Assembly (NCBI RefSeq): GCF_002368395.1
Contig: NZ_AP018254.1
Coordinates: forward strand, 3,410,001-3,474,000
Length of the DNA stretch: 64,000 bases
Direction: 5' to 3'
Origin: Calothrix sp. NIES-3974
Lineage (GTDB): Bacteria; Cyanobacteriota; Cyanobacteriia; Cyanobacteriales; Nostocaceae
Numbering within the stretch: the stretch's first letter is position 1; each line of letters begins with the position of its first letter. The notes under the pieces were generated by a model. That model was given only the letters and a program-made list of their open reading frames with translations. It ran no database searches and was not told the DNA's origin. Both the position numbers and the translations under genes were made by a program. Positions 11,606 through 20,714 of the stretch are shown one piece after another.

Positions 11606-12514
11606 ATGAGACAAGTTGTAATTGTAGAACGTGTATGCTTAACAGGGCATATACTCGCGAAAGTATTTGGATTAGTAGGAATTTTAATTGTTATTCCCAA
11701 TGCAAACTTTGTCCTGAATTGGGGTGATGTGGGCGAAAAAGCAATGCACCTGAGTTTGACAGACGGAGGTGTGGTAGATATCGTCTTAGGCACTATAGCA
11801 GTATCAATTTTTGCCTTCAGGACGCTGGGATTAACAAGATGGCTCAGTTTTATGTTACCAGCCATTTTCATATCCGTTGGTAGCGAACTACTGGGTACAA
11901 GTACGGGTTTCCCCTTCGGTGATTACAGTTATTTGAGTGGTTTAGGCTACAAAATTGCTGGTTTAGTACCTTTTACCATCCCTTTGTCGTGGTTTTATGT
12001 GGGTATTTCTGCCTATTTAATTGCTCGCGCGGGTTTGAGTGTCAGTCAAAACCCGACTTGGAAACGGCAAATTGGAGCAGTAGTTGTGGGAGCGATACTG
12101 TTCACTTGTTGGGATTTTGCCCTCGAACCAGCCATGAGTCAGACAATTATGCCATTTTGGGCTTGGGCTACACCTGGTGCTTTTTATGGCACACCCTATC
12201 AAAACTACCTAGGTTGGTTCGGAACCAGCGCCTTATTTATGGGTGTAGCAGCGATTTTATGGCGTAATGCTCAGATTCAACTCAAGCGATCGCATTTAAC
12301 TGTGCCGATTATTGTTTATTTAAGTAATTTTGCCTTTGCTGCGGGTTTAAGTTTAGGTGCTGGCTTTTTTGTCCCAGTGGCTTTAGGATGCGTTTTTGGG
12401 GTTATTCCTGCAACCAGTTTGTGGTGGAAAGCGATTCACAATGATGCACTTAATACCACCGAGACTCTTAATAATCAGGTTGCTATTGCTTCAGTTAAAG
12501 TAGCTGTAGAATAG
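11606..12514 (+). CDS. cruF: carotenoid 1',2'-hydratase-like protein (CruF family)
   Basis: 302 residues, polytopic, with the CruF/DUF422 pattern: LSFMLPAIFISVGSELLGTSTGFPFGDYSY, then VPFTIPLSWFYVG, FTCWDFALEPAMSQ and GTPYQNYLGWFGTS. Family members hydrate the psi-end of gamma-carotene in making myxol-type glycosides (myxoxanthophyll) in cyanobacteria. Acidic and histidine residues in the GSELLG and FALEP segments are conserved in the family. It is monocistronic; the partner cruG is not in view. Confidence 0.85.
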   Translation: MRQVVIVERVCLTGHILAKVFGLVGILIVIPNANFVLNWGDVGEKAMHLSLTDGGVVDIVLGTIAVSIFAFRTLGLTRWLSFMLPAIFISVGSELLGTSTGFPFGDYSYLSGLGYKIAGLVPFTIPLSWFYVGISAYLIARAGLSVSQNPTWKRQIGAVVVGAILFTCWDFALEPAMSQTIMPFWAWATPGAFYGTPYQNYLGWFGTSALFMGVAAILWRNAQIQLKRSHLTVPIIVYLSNFAFAAGLSLGAGFFVPVALGCVFGVIPATSLWWKAIHNDALNTTETLNNQVAIASVKVAVE

Positions 12515-12660
12515 TTAGCAAGTTAGCAGTTTTTTACTTAGGCAGTAGTTAACCGTTAACTGTTGACTGTTGAGTGTTAATCGTCAACCGTCAACAGTAA
12601 ATCAACGACAAAATTTGCCATCTTATATCCTGTATTCTATCCATAAAATTAGGTGGGAAA

Positions 12661-12921
12661 ATGCCCCGTTTAGATCCTTACTCTTTACAAATGCAGATTA
12701 CCCGTATGTTCGAGACGGGACAATCTTTTTTTGCTACCACCAAAGTTCAAGATTGGCTCAAGGAACATAATCAAAACCCAGCTGATTTTGAGATCATCTT
12801 TCATCAAAAACCCGCACCTCCCGGTTCCAAACTGGTCATGGTCATCGAAATCGAATTACGTCGTAAAGATGGCCAACCCGTTGATCCGTGGTTACAAGCT
12901 CAAGCCAATCTCAACGCATAA
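12661..12921 (+). CDS. conserved-type small protein of unknown function
   Basis: 86 residues beginning MPRLDPYSLQMQITRMFETG. It looks soluble and mixed alpha/beta, with IIFHQKPAPPGSKLVMVIEIELRR as a beta-like core. Its codon use resembles the neighbours. It ends 2 bp before the convergent pyrB stop, so the two genes have stayed tightly packed. No family is recognised. Confidence 0.7.
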   Translation: MPRLDPYSLQMQITRMFETGQSFFATTKVQDWLKEHNQNPADFEIIFHQKPAPPGSKLVMVIEIELRRKDGQPVDPWLQAQANLNA

Positions 12922-12923
12922 AA

Positions 12924-13991
12924 TCAATCTCCCTGTCCGCGACCGATGAGGTAAAGCAAAGCCATTCGTACAGCAATCCCACTAGTAACCTGGGATTGAA
13001 TTAGACTAAATTGGGGGTCGTCCATTAAATCCGAACTAATTTCCACACCCCGATTCACTGGACCTGGGTGTAAAACCTTCACATCCGGTTGACAAAGTTG
13101 GAGACGACTGCGGGTGATACCAAACTGTTGGTGGTATTCCCGTAAACTAGGAATCAGATGGGCGGTCATGCGCTCCTTTTGTAACCGTAGGGTCATGACA
13201 AAATCCGCATTCCGGAGGGCTGGTTCCAGTTGCCAGTGTATCTGTAAATGGCGAGATAAACCAGCTGTTGGGTGAGATTCTGGTTGTTTGACAAAATCCT
13301 CAAACCATTTAGGTAACAAGGTAGGTGGTGCAGCAAGATGGACTTCTGCTCCACTGGCAGTTAAACTCCAAATATTAGAACGAGCAACACGGGAATGGAG
13401 TATATCCCCGACAATGGCAATTTTTTTCCCCTGAAGCAATTCGATACAAGGTTGACCAGGGTCAATTAAATTACAAATGGTAAAAAGATCCAGTAGAGCT
13501 TGGGAAGGGTGTTCGTGCTGTCCATCACCAGCATTGAGAATACCGACCCGGACACCCAGTCGATCCATTTCCGCAGCGATCGCCTGGGGTACTCCTGCTT
13601 CTTTGTGACGAATCACCATGATATCCGTACCCATTGCCAAATAGGTTTTCGCAGTATCGAGAATTGTTTCTCCCTTGGTCATGGAGGATGTGGCTGCGGC
13701 AAAGTTGAGAATATCTGCACTTAAGCGTTTCGCTGCTAGTTCAAAACTACTGCGGGTACGGGTAGATGGTTCAAAAAAGAGGTTAGTCACCAGTTGTCCC
13801 TGAAGGGTGGGGACTTTTTTCATCTTGCCAGAAAGCACTTCCTGTAAACTAGTTGCAGTCTGTAAAACTGTGTTATATTCCCCTGGGGTAAAATCCGCGA
13901 GGGAAAGAATGTGGTGACGATTCCAATTTGACGTTGACCCGCTCTGCGCGGCTTCTCGACGAGATCGCATTTGTGCCACTGTTGAATGCAT
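12924..13991 (-). CDS. pyrB: aspartate carbamoyltransferase catalytic subunit
   Basis: Second step of pyrimidine synthesis, joining carbamoyl phosphate and aspartate. Clear marks are [19 protein letters not shown] (carbamoyl-phosphate site), [12 protein letters not shown] and [10 protein letters not shown]. At 355 residues it is longer than the usual 310; the extra lies at the N-terminus ([18 protein letters not shown]), where later starts are possible. No pyrI is adjacent. Confidence 0.95.
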   Translation of the reverse strand: MHSTVAQMRSRREAAQSGSTSNWNRHHILSLADFTPGEYNTVLQTATSLQEVLSGKMKKVPTLQGQLVTNLFFEPSTRTRSSFELAAKRLSADILNFAAATSSMTKGETILDTAKTYLAMGTDIMVIRHKEAGVPQAIAAEMDRLGVRVGILNAGDGQHEHPSQALLDLFTICNLIDPGQPCIELLQGKKIAIVGDILHSRVARSNIWSLTASGAEVHLAAPPTLLPKWFEDFVKQPESHPTAGLSRHLQIHWQLEPALRNADFVMTLRLQKERMTAHLIPSLREYHQQFGITRSRLQLCQPDVKVLHPGPVNRGVEISSDLMDDPQFSLIQSQVTSGIAVRMALLYLIGRGQGD

Positions 13992-14160
13992 TGCAGGAAA
14001 GATGATACCATTTATTGAACAGGCAGTTGGGAGTTAAGAATCGGGAGAATATACTTTGCACTGTGGTGGGTGGAGGCAGGACATATTCCAAGTGTCACAA
14101 AAGCAAAGCAAAGATTAAATCACCTGAACGAGCATGGTGTTAGTCATTGGGCGTTTAATT

Positions 14161-14274
14161 TCAAGTATCCGTTTCCGTCTCCTGACCAAGTGCCCGAAGA
14201 ATTCGCCCCACCTCCTTTTGACTCATACCCAGCACTCTAGCAATCTTTTGAGGCAGACGAAGATTTGCTACCAT
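14161..14274 (-). pseudogene. helix-turn-helix fragment (remnant?)
   Basis: A 37-residue frame with KIARVLGMSQKEVGRILRAL, a good helix-turn-helix pattern. The same frame stays open upstream without recognisable protein. It may be the 3' tail of a lost transcriptional regulator or antitoxin at the edge of the accessory region. A genuine 37-residue gene cannot be excluded. Confidence 0.4.
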
Positions 14275-14363
14275 CAGGATATTGAACTTGAAGATGCTTA
14301 TGACCTTAGCAATTGTGGCTGAACCTGCTCCTTTGAAGGCAAATAGAAGATGGTGTAATTCTC

Positions 14364-14648
14364 GTGGGACAAACTCGCGTCACATTAGATACTGTGGTCG
14401 CTGTCTTTAATCAAGGCGCAACAACAGAAGAAATTGTTTATCGGTATCCTTCACTAAAATTAGCTGATGTTTACGCCACGATCGCCTTCTATCTCAATCA
14501 CCAATCAGAGGTAGAAGAGGTAGAAGCCTACTTGCAGCAGCGACGGCAGCAAGCACAAGAGATTCGTGAAATGAATCAAGTGAGATTTGACCCACAAGGT
14601 TTGCGCGATCACCTTCTTGCTCGTAGAAAAGAACAAGAAGCATGTTGA
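14364..14648 (+). CDS. DUF433 antitoxin, probably N-terminally truncated
   Basis: 94 residues from a GTG. TRVTLDTVVAVFNQGATTEEIVYRYPSL is the DUF433 core; the stretch that normally precedes it (CGGRPxIxGTR-like) is missing. The C-terminal LLARRKEQEAC region follows. DUF433 proteins are antitoxin-like partners of DUF5615 PIN-like toxins. The next gene overlaps its stop as ATGTTGA, as in intact pairs, but that toxin is broken. Confidence 0.65.
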   Translation: MGQTRVTLDTVVAVFNQGATTEEIVYRYPSLKLADVYATIAFYLNHQSEVEEVEAYLQQRRQQAQEIREMNQVRFDPQGLRDHLLARRKEQEAC

Positions 14649-14731
14649 AGTTTCTGGCTGATGAGAATTTTGACAATACGAACGATGTCAGCAGGCATTA
14701 CAGTTACCTATTGGCGATCGCTGGCGTTTAG
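14642..14731 (+). pseudogene. truncated DUF5615 PIN-like toxin
   Basis: Begins MLKFLADENFDN, the typical start of DUF5615 toxins with the first catalytic aspartate, but becomes unrelated after about 12 residues and stops at codon 30. Its ATG overlaps the DUF433 stop. The rest of the toxin has been deleted. DNA up to 14820 has a short open run but nothing recognisable. Confidence 0.65.
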
Positions 14732-14944
14732 TGCAGTTGTTGTTGAGTTCAATCCAACAGGAAATACTGGTACTAAGGTCATACTTGAAACTGCTAGGAT
14801 TGTTCTGCAATAAATATGTTGGCAGTTTTTGACCCCTCTTTTTTCAACCTTGGTGAGAAATCCGGGTTAAGTCCTGTTTAGAACAAAATTCTGTATAATA
14901 GGGGGATATTGACGATATGAGGAGTCTATATCAGGAGTCCCACA

Positions 14945-15178
14945 GTGACTAGAGACCTAGATCGTATTACTATTAATCCACAAGTGTGTCTTGGGCAGCC
15001 GACTATTCGGGGAATGCGTATCACTGTGGGATTTGTCTTGAAACTGCTGGCTAGCCACTTATCTATTCAGGAAGTTCTAGAGGCTTACCCGGAGTTAGAG
15101 GAAGAGGATCTTCGTCAGGCTCTTAATTATGCGGCTTGGGCTGTATCTGATCGTATTGTTAGCTTTACTTCAGCATGA
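14945..15178 (+). CDS. DUF433 family antitoxin
   Basis: 77 residues: RITINPQVCLGQPTIRGMRI, then SIQEVLEAYPELEEEDLRQAL, a complete DUF433 pattern. It is predicted to bind DNA and to neutralise the toxin encoded next. The toxin ATG overlaps its TGA by four bases, indicating translational coupling. Confidence 0.85.
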   Translation: MTRDLDRITINPQVCLGQPTIRGMRITVGFVLKLLASHLSIQEVLEAYPELEEEDLRQALNYAAWAVSDRIVSFTSA

Positions 15179-15561
15179 GTAGTCTGCTCTTGCTGGCTGA
15201 CGTTCATATCTCTCCTTTGACTGTTGAGGCTTTAAGGTCACAGGGCTACGATACAGTGCGGATTACAGACTTGTTGCCTGCGACTGCTTCCGATGCGGAG
15301 ATTTTAGAACTTGCCAGAGTGGAAGGCAAAGTTGTTTTAACACAAGACTTAGATTTTTCCATGCTGGTGGCTCTCAGTAATTATGGAGTGCCCAGTTTGA
15401 TTACATTACGGTTGTCTTCTGCCAAACCTGATGTGGTTGCTCAAAGACTCTTAGCTGTTTTACCTACTGTAGAAACCGAACTAACAGAAGGTGCGGCAAT
15501 TACTATTAGCGATGACTCAGTGCGTGTTCGTAAACTTCCAATTCGACGAAGTGATATCTAA
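15175..15561 (+). CDS. DUF5615 family PIN-like toxin
   Basis: 128 residues starting MSSLLLLADVHISPLTVEAL; LTQDLDFSML supplies the central acidic motif of these PIN-like proteins and PSLITLRLSS follows. It probably acts as a ribonuclease toxin held in check by the preceding DUF433 protein. The active-site acidic residues look intact (D9, plus D and E in the middle). Confidence 0.82.
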   Translation: MSSLLLLADVHISPLTVEALRSQGYDTVRITDLLPATASDAEILELARVEGKVVLTQDLDFSMLVALSNYGVPSLITLRLSSAKPDVVAQRLLAVLPTVETELTEGAAITISDDSVRVRKLPIRRSDI

Positions 15562-15990
15562 ACACTGCGTTGGTAAAATAAGAGGGCGATCGCTTCCTTT
15601 CATCAGCCCTCAGACGAAGAGATTCTCAAATGTCATTAGCTGAACTCATGTCTCAAATTCAGGAACTTCCCCGGTGCTGATGTACTAAACACCCCTTTAG
15701 CCCTTGTCAGCTAAAGAATCTAGCTTTTAATACTAAGATATATGTACCCATGTCAGCAAGAGTAGGATTAGCACATCCGTGGTACGATGAGAAATAGGGG
15801 CTCAACGCTTCAAATTCCTATCGCAAGACCCTTTGGCAATTTGTACTCTGTAAGAGCGAATCAAAAAAAAACTTGAAACTTACTCTGGACAACAGTTAGC
15901 TCTTTTTGCTTGGGGGAAAGTTCAGTCTAATAAATAGTTAGGCAAACCTATCGCACAAAACAGGATATCTTACTGCGTGAAATAAAGAAT
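15562..15990 (+). other. spacer with an antitoxin remnant and an attC-like half site
   Basis: AACACTGCGTTGGT at 15561-15574 is the complement of ACCAACGCAGTGTT at 36066, next to the integrase. A 16-codon frame at 15630-15680 (MSLAELMSQIQELPRC) resembles the start of small antitoxins. Otherwise there are only degraded sequences. Confidence 0.4.
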
Positions 15991-16251
15991 GTGACCTATG
16001 AAAAACCTATTGAGAGTGAATGGTTCAACCTATTAATAACTCAAACTCAAGAGGAAATTAGATTAAACGGGTTCAACTCTGAGCAAGCTAAGACTATTCA
16101 ATCATTTCTCAAAAACCCCAATCAGAAGGATTTAGTTCTACAAAAGCTATACGATAGGCGACCTTATGCGATATTTATAGGAGGAAGCTTTCTGCTGGTT
16201 AGTATATTTGGCGGTTTTGAAATGATACGAAAAATTAAGGGTGAACAGTAG
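15991..16251 (+). CDS. hypothetical small protein with C-terminal membrane segment
   Basis: 86 residues from a GTG. A charged N-terminal half (QTQEEIRLNGFNSEQAKTIQSF) is followed by YAIFIGGSFLLVSIFGGF, one hydrophobic segment, and a basic tail. It lies among toxin-antitoxin genes and may be a cassette gene. No family is recognised, and the start is uncertain. Confidence 0.5.
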   Translation: MTYEKPIESEWFNLLITQTQEEIRLNGFNSEQAKTIQSFLKNPNQKDLVLQKLYDRRPYAIFIGGSFLLVSIFGGFEMIRKIKGEQ

Positions 16252-16457
16252 TTGCGATACCAACGCAGCAATAAAGGTGCGATTCGTTCGCTCGAAATCT
16301 AGTTATCTAGATATTAGTCTAGAGGGATGAGCGGCGATGGTTTAGTAACCCGAAAGAGAGATTTTTATTTATTTTAACTGCCCAGTAACTGATGGCGATC
16401 GCGGCGGCTTTATGTGGTTTTCTGATACCAATTTTGAAGCTTGATCAAAACTAGGAA

Positions 16458-16853
16458 CTAGCTAGCTGCCCAGAGTAAACAGACTTTATATTGCTTAAAT
16501 GTTGAATCTGCACTCACAAGTGTCATGTCTTCTACCTGAGCTTGGGCAATTAGCATTCTGTCAAAAGGGTCACGATGATGTAAAGGTAATGCAGCCACCC
16601 GCAAAGCATGAGAAGCGGTGATTTCTAACGATCTAGCTCCTAGTTGAGTCATGCGAGTAGAGACATAATCATCTATTTGCTTTGGCAGTGGCAGCTTACC
16701 AATGGAAACTTTAATTCCCATCTCCCAAACACTGGCAACTGATAACCATACTTCATTGGTTTCATCCACAATTTGCTCAATCACGTTCTCATTTAACTTT
16801 TCTGGTTGAGCAAACCACCATAACCAGCATTGTGTATCCAGCAAAAGTCTCAC
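16458..16853 (-). CDS. PIN-domain toxin (VapC-like)
   Basis: 131 residues: MRLLLDTQCWLWWF with the first aspartate, SVWEMGIKVSIGKL with the glutamate, HHRDPFDRMLIAQA and TLVSADSTF with the later aspartates. This is a complete PIN active site, so an RNase toxin is likely. Its ATG overlaps the TGA of the upstream antitoxin gene. Confidence 0.88.
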   Translation of the reverse strand: MRLLLDTQCWLWWFAQPEKLNENVIEQIVDETNEVWLSVASVWEMGIKVSIGKLPLPKQIDDYVSTRMTQLGARSLEITASHALRVAALPLHHRDPFDRMLIAQAQVEDMTLVSADSTFKQYKVCLLWAAS

Positions 16854-17095
16854 TCTGCGCCACCTTCAAATGCTACCAAAATATCTTCTGGTAAAGGAGC
16901 ATTAAAGTCATCTGGCACAGTAAACAGACCTCGATCCTGTCCCAAACTAGACCGTCGATCTAAGGATGTCCGAAAGGGAACAAGTTTCGCAATGGGGATA
17001 CCTCGGTTGGAAATAACGATTTCCTCTCCCTGTTCTACACGGGACAATAGCCGAGAGAGGTTGGTCTTGGCTTGATGGATATTTACAGTTTCCAT
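16850..17095 (-). CDS. Phd/YefM-type antitoxin
   Basis: 81 residues: METVNIHQAKTNLSRLLSRVEQGEEIVISNRGIPIAKLVPF is the Phd/YefM DNA-binding fold. The C-terminal part (FTVPDDFNAPLPEDILVAFEG) would wrap the partner toxin. It is the first gene of the two-gene module and probably autorepresses it. Confidence 0.88.
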   Translation of the reverse strand: METVNIHQAKTNLSRLLSRVEQGEEIVISNRGIPIAKLVPFRTSLDRRSSLGQDRGLFTVPDDFNAPLPEDILVAFEGGAE

Positions 17096-17201
17096 ACGCT
17101 GAAAAAACTAAGTCTATAAACTTAGTTTATTTCCATTGCGGTGATTTTGCAACGGTAAGTTAGCCCTACCTAGGGCGTTGCTCTATAAGATAAAAACACC
17201 C

Positions 17202-17447
17202 AGAAAATTCTGTATAGTGTCCATAATTCGGATGTTATACAGAAAAGCTCTTTGCAACCCCTGAACTTATACGGAAAAATTCTATATAATCTTTCTGAGG
17301 AGGGATTTTATACGGAAAAAATCGGTATAATATCCAAAATGAGAACAGAAAAACGAAGTTTTCCGTGTAATATAGGAAAAGAGGTAGCTATGATGCTTGA
17401 TATATATGAGATTTAGGAAAAGATTATACGGAAGTATTCCATATAAT
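17202..17447. repeat. array A of 23-bp palindromes (TTATACGGAA family)
   Basis: Three nearly complete units lie at about 17268-17290, 17309-17331 and 17425-17447: arms TTATACGGAA and TTCC(G/A)TATAA around an AT centre. Half or decayed units lie near 17202-17216, 17233-17245 and 17351-17369. Spacing is irregular. The same family precedes the integrase gene at 34682. The array separates the minus-strand Phd/VapC pair from small plus-strand genes. Confidence 0.85.
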
Positions 17448-17579
17448 AATATAGTTGGGCAGTATAAAGCAACATATGCTATCAAAAATCTAGCGGTGCT
17501 ACCAATGAATAGGTATTGGTTTTCCAGCAGTGAATAGGAACCAGAACGCACCACACAAGATGATAAGGAACGGACTGGT

Positions 17580-17756
17580 ATGAATAAGAAGATAGAGTTT
17601 TGGGCTTTTGTCTCTCTCATGGGATGTCTGCTATTCCTCACACTCTCGTTTACATTAGCTTCTGGTGGCTGGACGATTGTTGGAAGTGTGATTGCAGTGA
17701 TCCTTGTCATTCTATCGGGCGGATTGTTCGGACTTTCAATCAAATCCAAGGAATGA
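17580..17756 (+). CDS. small two-segment membrane protein
   Basis: 58 residues from an ATG: MNKKIEFWAFVSLMGCLL, then FLTLSFTLASGG and WTIVGSVIAVILVILSGG, ending KSKE. Two hydrophobic helices joined at a GG turn. It lies just after palindrome array A. No family is recognised; a cassette gene or a toxin-like small membrane peptide is possible. Confidence 0.5.
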   Translation: MNKKIEFWAFVSLMGCLLFLTLSFTLASGGWTIVGSVIAVILVILSGGLFGLSIKSKE

Positions 17757-17838
17757 TTGCAGCGCGATTCCGCAAACAGTTTGTTGCCGCCTGACGCCGA
17801 ATCAACCAGGGTAAAGTGTGTCTAGCATCTTCAAGAAT

Positions 17839-18162
17839 ATGAATCTCACAACCCCTCCTCAAAATGTCATCGATTGTTTGCAGATTATTTTGGATGCCAC
17901 TGCATCGGGAAATTACGAGCTTTTTACAACAGTGGGTAATTCATTCCACAAAGCGGGTATTACAAAACAAATGTTTGAGGGTGTTAGTGAGCAACTCGCT
18001 CCACGCATGGAAAAGGGATATTCAATTACTTATTTTGGTCGTCTTCAACAGAATGTTTTCCATATCTATTTGTGGAAGCTAAGTTTTGAAGATGGTGGGG
18101 ACGAATTTGTGGCACGCATGGCCATGGATGGAGATAAAGTTGCTGGGATTTTGATCGCATGA
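17839..18162 (+). CDS. hypothetical protein, NTF2/SnoaL-like size
   Basis: 107 residues from the ATG at 17839 (an upstream GTG at 17818 is less likely). NVIDCLQIILDATASGNYELF, FGRLQQNVFHIYLWKLSFEDGG and EFVARMAMDGDKVAGILI resemble the helix-plus-sheet pattern of small NTF2-like proteins. It is followed by a plus-oriented attC-like site 200 bp on, so it may be an integron cassette gene. The family call is tentative. Confidence 0.6.
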   Translation: MNLTTPPQNVIDCLQIILDATASGNYELFTTVGNSFHKAGITKQMFEGVSEQLAPRMEKGYSITYFGRLQQNVFHIYLWKLSFEDGGDEFVARMAMDGDKVAGILIA

Positions 18163-18361
18163 CATATCTGTTTGACATTGCATTGTGACGGGCAATAGTA
18201 AGCTTCTTTTTGGAGTTGAACAGTTTGAGTGGTGCAGTTTTTTGACTGCGGTTGTAAGGCTTGGTTGTGGGGTTTGTGGGGGCGATCACCCTTCACTAAA
18301 TCACCCAAAATCTCGTTAATGGCGGTACAATATTTCTAGTCCAAGTTGCTTCACTCATCGT

Positions 18362-18447
18362 GTCTAACTACTCATTGGAGCGAATGGACGAAACACACGG
18401 GTGAGTAGCTTATTTTCAAGCAACCGCTAAATTCGATGACGTTAGAC
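18362..18447 (+). other. attC-like recombination site (plus orientation)
   Basis: R'' GTCTAAC and R' GTTAGAC are fully complementary at the two ends. Inside, ATTGGAGCG on the left pairs with CGCTAAAT on the right, with one extra base on the left. The extra base in the left box sets a plus orientation, matching the genes at 17580-18162. The ATTGGAGCG box is shared with the sites at 26533 and 27261. Confidence 0.6.
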
Positions 18448-18717
18448 CGCTATATTGAGTATCTTAAGACTCTTTGCCTCGATCGTTGGGAAAGTCAACA
18501 GTACTAGCACCTTGTGCATGAGCGACAGAGATTTAAATTGGCAAAACAATATGATCGCTCTACTAATTGGATTGCAGATCGGTTTGCCGCTTACCCTAAT
18601 CGCCTGGTTAGCAATCGCACCTCCTTGCAACTTGCTGGGTGTTTTGCTACGAGCCTTCGTAACAGCAATCACCTTGTTGGCGATATGCCGAAGGCATATC
18701 GCGAATCTAAGGATTAA
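18436..18717 (+). pseudogene. cassette-type gene interrupted by TAG
   Basis: ATG at 18436 overlaps the R' end of the attC site. The frame reads MTLDRYIEYLKTLCLDRWES, stops at TAG 18505-18507, then continues open for about 70 residues (FKLAKQYDRSTNWIADRFAA and onward) to 18717. The two parts join smoothly as a soluble, basic protein of about 93 residues, so a nonsense mutation is likely. The downstream part could restart at GTG 18514. The family is unknown. Confidence 0.5.
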
Positions 18718-18960
18718 AGCCGTATCCCAGCTGGGTTAAAACTGTTAAAATTGCCAAGGCTGCCGAAAAAGCTTCCCCACCTGGCAAGAAATATTCTGAA
18801 ACCCGCGTATACAATAAGCAGGCAGGATGCCTGCACCACAATTTGAGATTTTACAGTTTAACTGCGCATTCGTTAAGTCCCGTTATGACTGTCAACAGTT
18901 AAAGTTAACAGTCAAAAACCCAAAGTGTCAGATTTTACAAATCCTCAACGGATTGCAATC

Positions 18961-20304
18961 TCACTTCAAAATTTGTAACGCCAGGGAAATCATGGACAGG
19001 AATGTAAAAAATCCGACTGCATCTAGGGCAGTAGTTAATAATGGCCCACTAATCAAAGCTGGGTCAAGATTTAGACGCTGTAGTGTCATCGGTAAAAATG
19101 TTCCTAAACTAGCAGCGACAAACACATTCACAATCATCACGGTGGCAGCTACAATTGCTACCCACCTTTCTGGAGCGGAAGACCAAATTAAGGACAACAT
19201 CCCCAGGGTAAAAGCCAAAGCTAAGGATGTACCGATGCCTGCCATCACTTCTTTGCGAAGAATTTTGAAGGTGTCTTTGGGTGTAACTTCACCGACACCT
19301 AAACCACGTACATTTACGGAGAGAGCTTGAATTGCCACATTACCACTGGTATTGGAAAGAATCGGCATAATTACGGCTAAAACAGGCACCTTGGATATTA
19401 CTTCTTGAAATGGCGCGATCGCACTAGCTGCTCCAACGTACAAGGCAATATTTCCGAGTAACCAGGGTAAGCGTTTGCGAATGGTGATTGCTGGCGGTGA
19501 TAGGGCTGCTTCGTCTCCACTCACACCCGCTAATTTCTGAATGTCTTCGGTGGCTTCCTCTTCAATAATGTCTACGATATCATCAATGGTGATAATGCCC
19601 ACTAACCGTTCTTCCCGATCCACCACCGGAACCGCAATCAAATCGTAACGCTTCATGATTTGCGCTACTTGCTCCTGGGGGGTTTCCGTGCGGACACGAA
19701 TGACGCGATCGCTGGCAATTTCCTTCAGCTTAATATCCGGAAAGGTAAATAATAACTGCCGTAAGGAAACGACTCGTACTAGTTTGCGATTATCATCAAC
19801 AATGTAAGCATAATAAATGGTTTCCTTGTCTTCGTCTTGACGACGAATTTTGTTCAAAGCTTCACCAACCGTTAACCCTTCCCGTAACCACACATACTCG
19901 GTGGTCATTAATCTACCAGCAGTACCTTCCGGATAGCCAAGAATTGTCGCCGTGGCTTGTCTCTGTTCGCTACTTAGTTCCTGCAAGAGGCGTTTGACAA
20001 CTTTGGCTGGTAACTCATCAAATAACTCAGCCCGGTCATCAGGACTCATTGCTTCGACAATCTGCACCACCTGCACATCATGCAAGGAATTAATTAAATC
20101 CTCCTGCACCTCCGGGGGAAGATACTCAAACACATCAATCGCATGACTTTTATTTAACAACCGAAATGCGATCGCCTGGTCTTTTTTTGGTAACTGGGTG
20201 ATATATTCCCCCACATCCACCGGTGGCAACCGATTCAAATCACATTTGAGCTGGTTCAAGTCGCCAATGTCAACAAAAGAACTGCGAACATCTTGCACAA
20301 GCAT
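18961..20304 (-). CDS. mgtE: MgtE-type magnesium channel/transporter
   Basis: 447 residues from the ATG at 20304, which is preceded by a strong AGGAGG 5 bp upstream; the longer frame to 20451 is rejected on that basis. Order: N-terminal helical MgtE_N domain (LPPEVQEDLI, MSPDDRAELFDELP), a CBS pair (TVGEALNKIRR, VVDREERLVGIITIDDIVDIIEEEA) and a five-helix membrane domain (LPWLLGNIALYVGAA to LISGPLLTTALDAVGFFTFLS). The N and CBS domains sense Mg2+ and gate the pore. Confidence 0.95.
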   Translation of the reverse strand: MLVQDVRSSFVDIGDLNQLKCDLNRLPPVDVGEYITQLPKKDQAIAFRLLNKSHAIDVFEYLPPEVQEDLINSLHDVQVVQIVEAMSPDDRAELFDELPAKVVKRLLQELSSEQRQATATILGYPEGTAGRLMTTEYVWLREGLTVGEALNKIRRQDEDKETIYYAYIVDDNRKLVRVVSLRQLLFTFPDIKLKEIASDRVIRVRTETPQEQVAQIMKRYDLIAVPVVDREERLVGIITIDDIVDIIEEEATEDIQKLAGVSGDEAALSPPAITIRKRLPWLLGNIALYVGAASAIAPFQEVISKVPVLAVIMPILSNTSGNVAIQALSVNVRGLGVGEVTPKDTFKILRKEVMAGIGTSLALAFTLGMLSLIWSSAPERWVAIVAATVMIVNVFVAASLGTFLPMTLQRLNLDPALISGPLLTTALDAVGFFTFLSMISLALQILK

Positions 20305-20315
20305 AAAACCTCCTA

Positions 20316-20340
20316 TTGTCTCCCCCACGCTGGGAGACAA
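20316..20340 (-). promoter_or_regulatory. perfect hairpin in the mgtE leader
   Basis: TTGTCTCCC and GGGAGACAA form a 9-bp perfect stem with a 7-nt loop, ending 11 bp before the mgtE start codon and next to its ribosome site. It could regulate translation. It does not show the M-box consensus, so any Mg2+ response is speculation. Confidence 0.55.
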
Positions 20341-20714
20341 ACTCACCAGCTTAGAGGAGGATGATACTACCGTCTTGCGGACTGTTGTCCATAAAATCTC
20401 AAAAATTCGACATCGATATCCTAACAGGGCATCGCTTAAGTCACAATGCATACCCGGAATCGAGGAATCCGGTAGATGCGTTGCTCCCGTGTTTTGATTT
20501 GTTCTAATCGCTACAAGGCTAAAGCTGTATCCCTGGTTTTAGGCTTCATTAGAGTAAATTCTACTACTCTTACATTCCATGTCAAGGGAATTCCTATTTT
20601 TATTATTAATCTTTATAGTGTATTTTTTTTGACTAGCAAAGGAAGGTGTATCCAGTCTAATTACTCCTAAAATTGACGGTCAACATTGATGAATCGGAGT
20701 TTACTATCGGGTTG

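Noticed and set aside
17202-17447. CRISPR array
   Set aside because: Repeats are palindromic, decayed and irregularly spaced, with no equal-length spacers and no cas genes.
18455-18739. 94-residue hydrophobic open frame
   Set aside because: TTG start and out of frame with the better protein-like reading at 18436-18717.
14000-18800. prophage or plasmid segment
   Set aside because: No phage structural, replication or partition genes; the content fits toxin-antitoxin cassettes.
20305-20451. longer MgtE N-terminus
   Set aside because: The added 49 residues cross the leader hairpin, and the ATG at 20304 has a strong AGGAGG.
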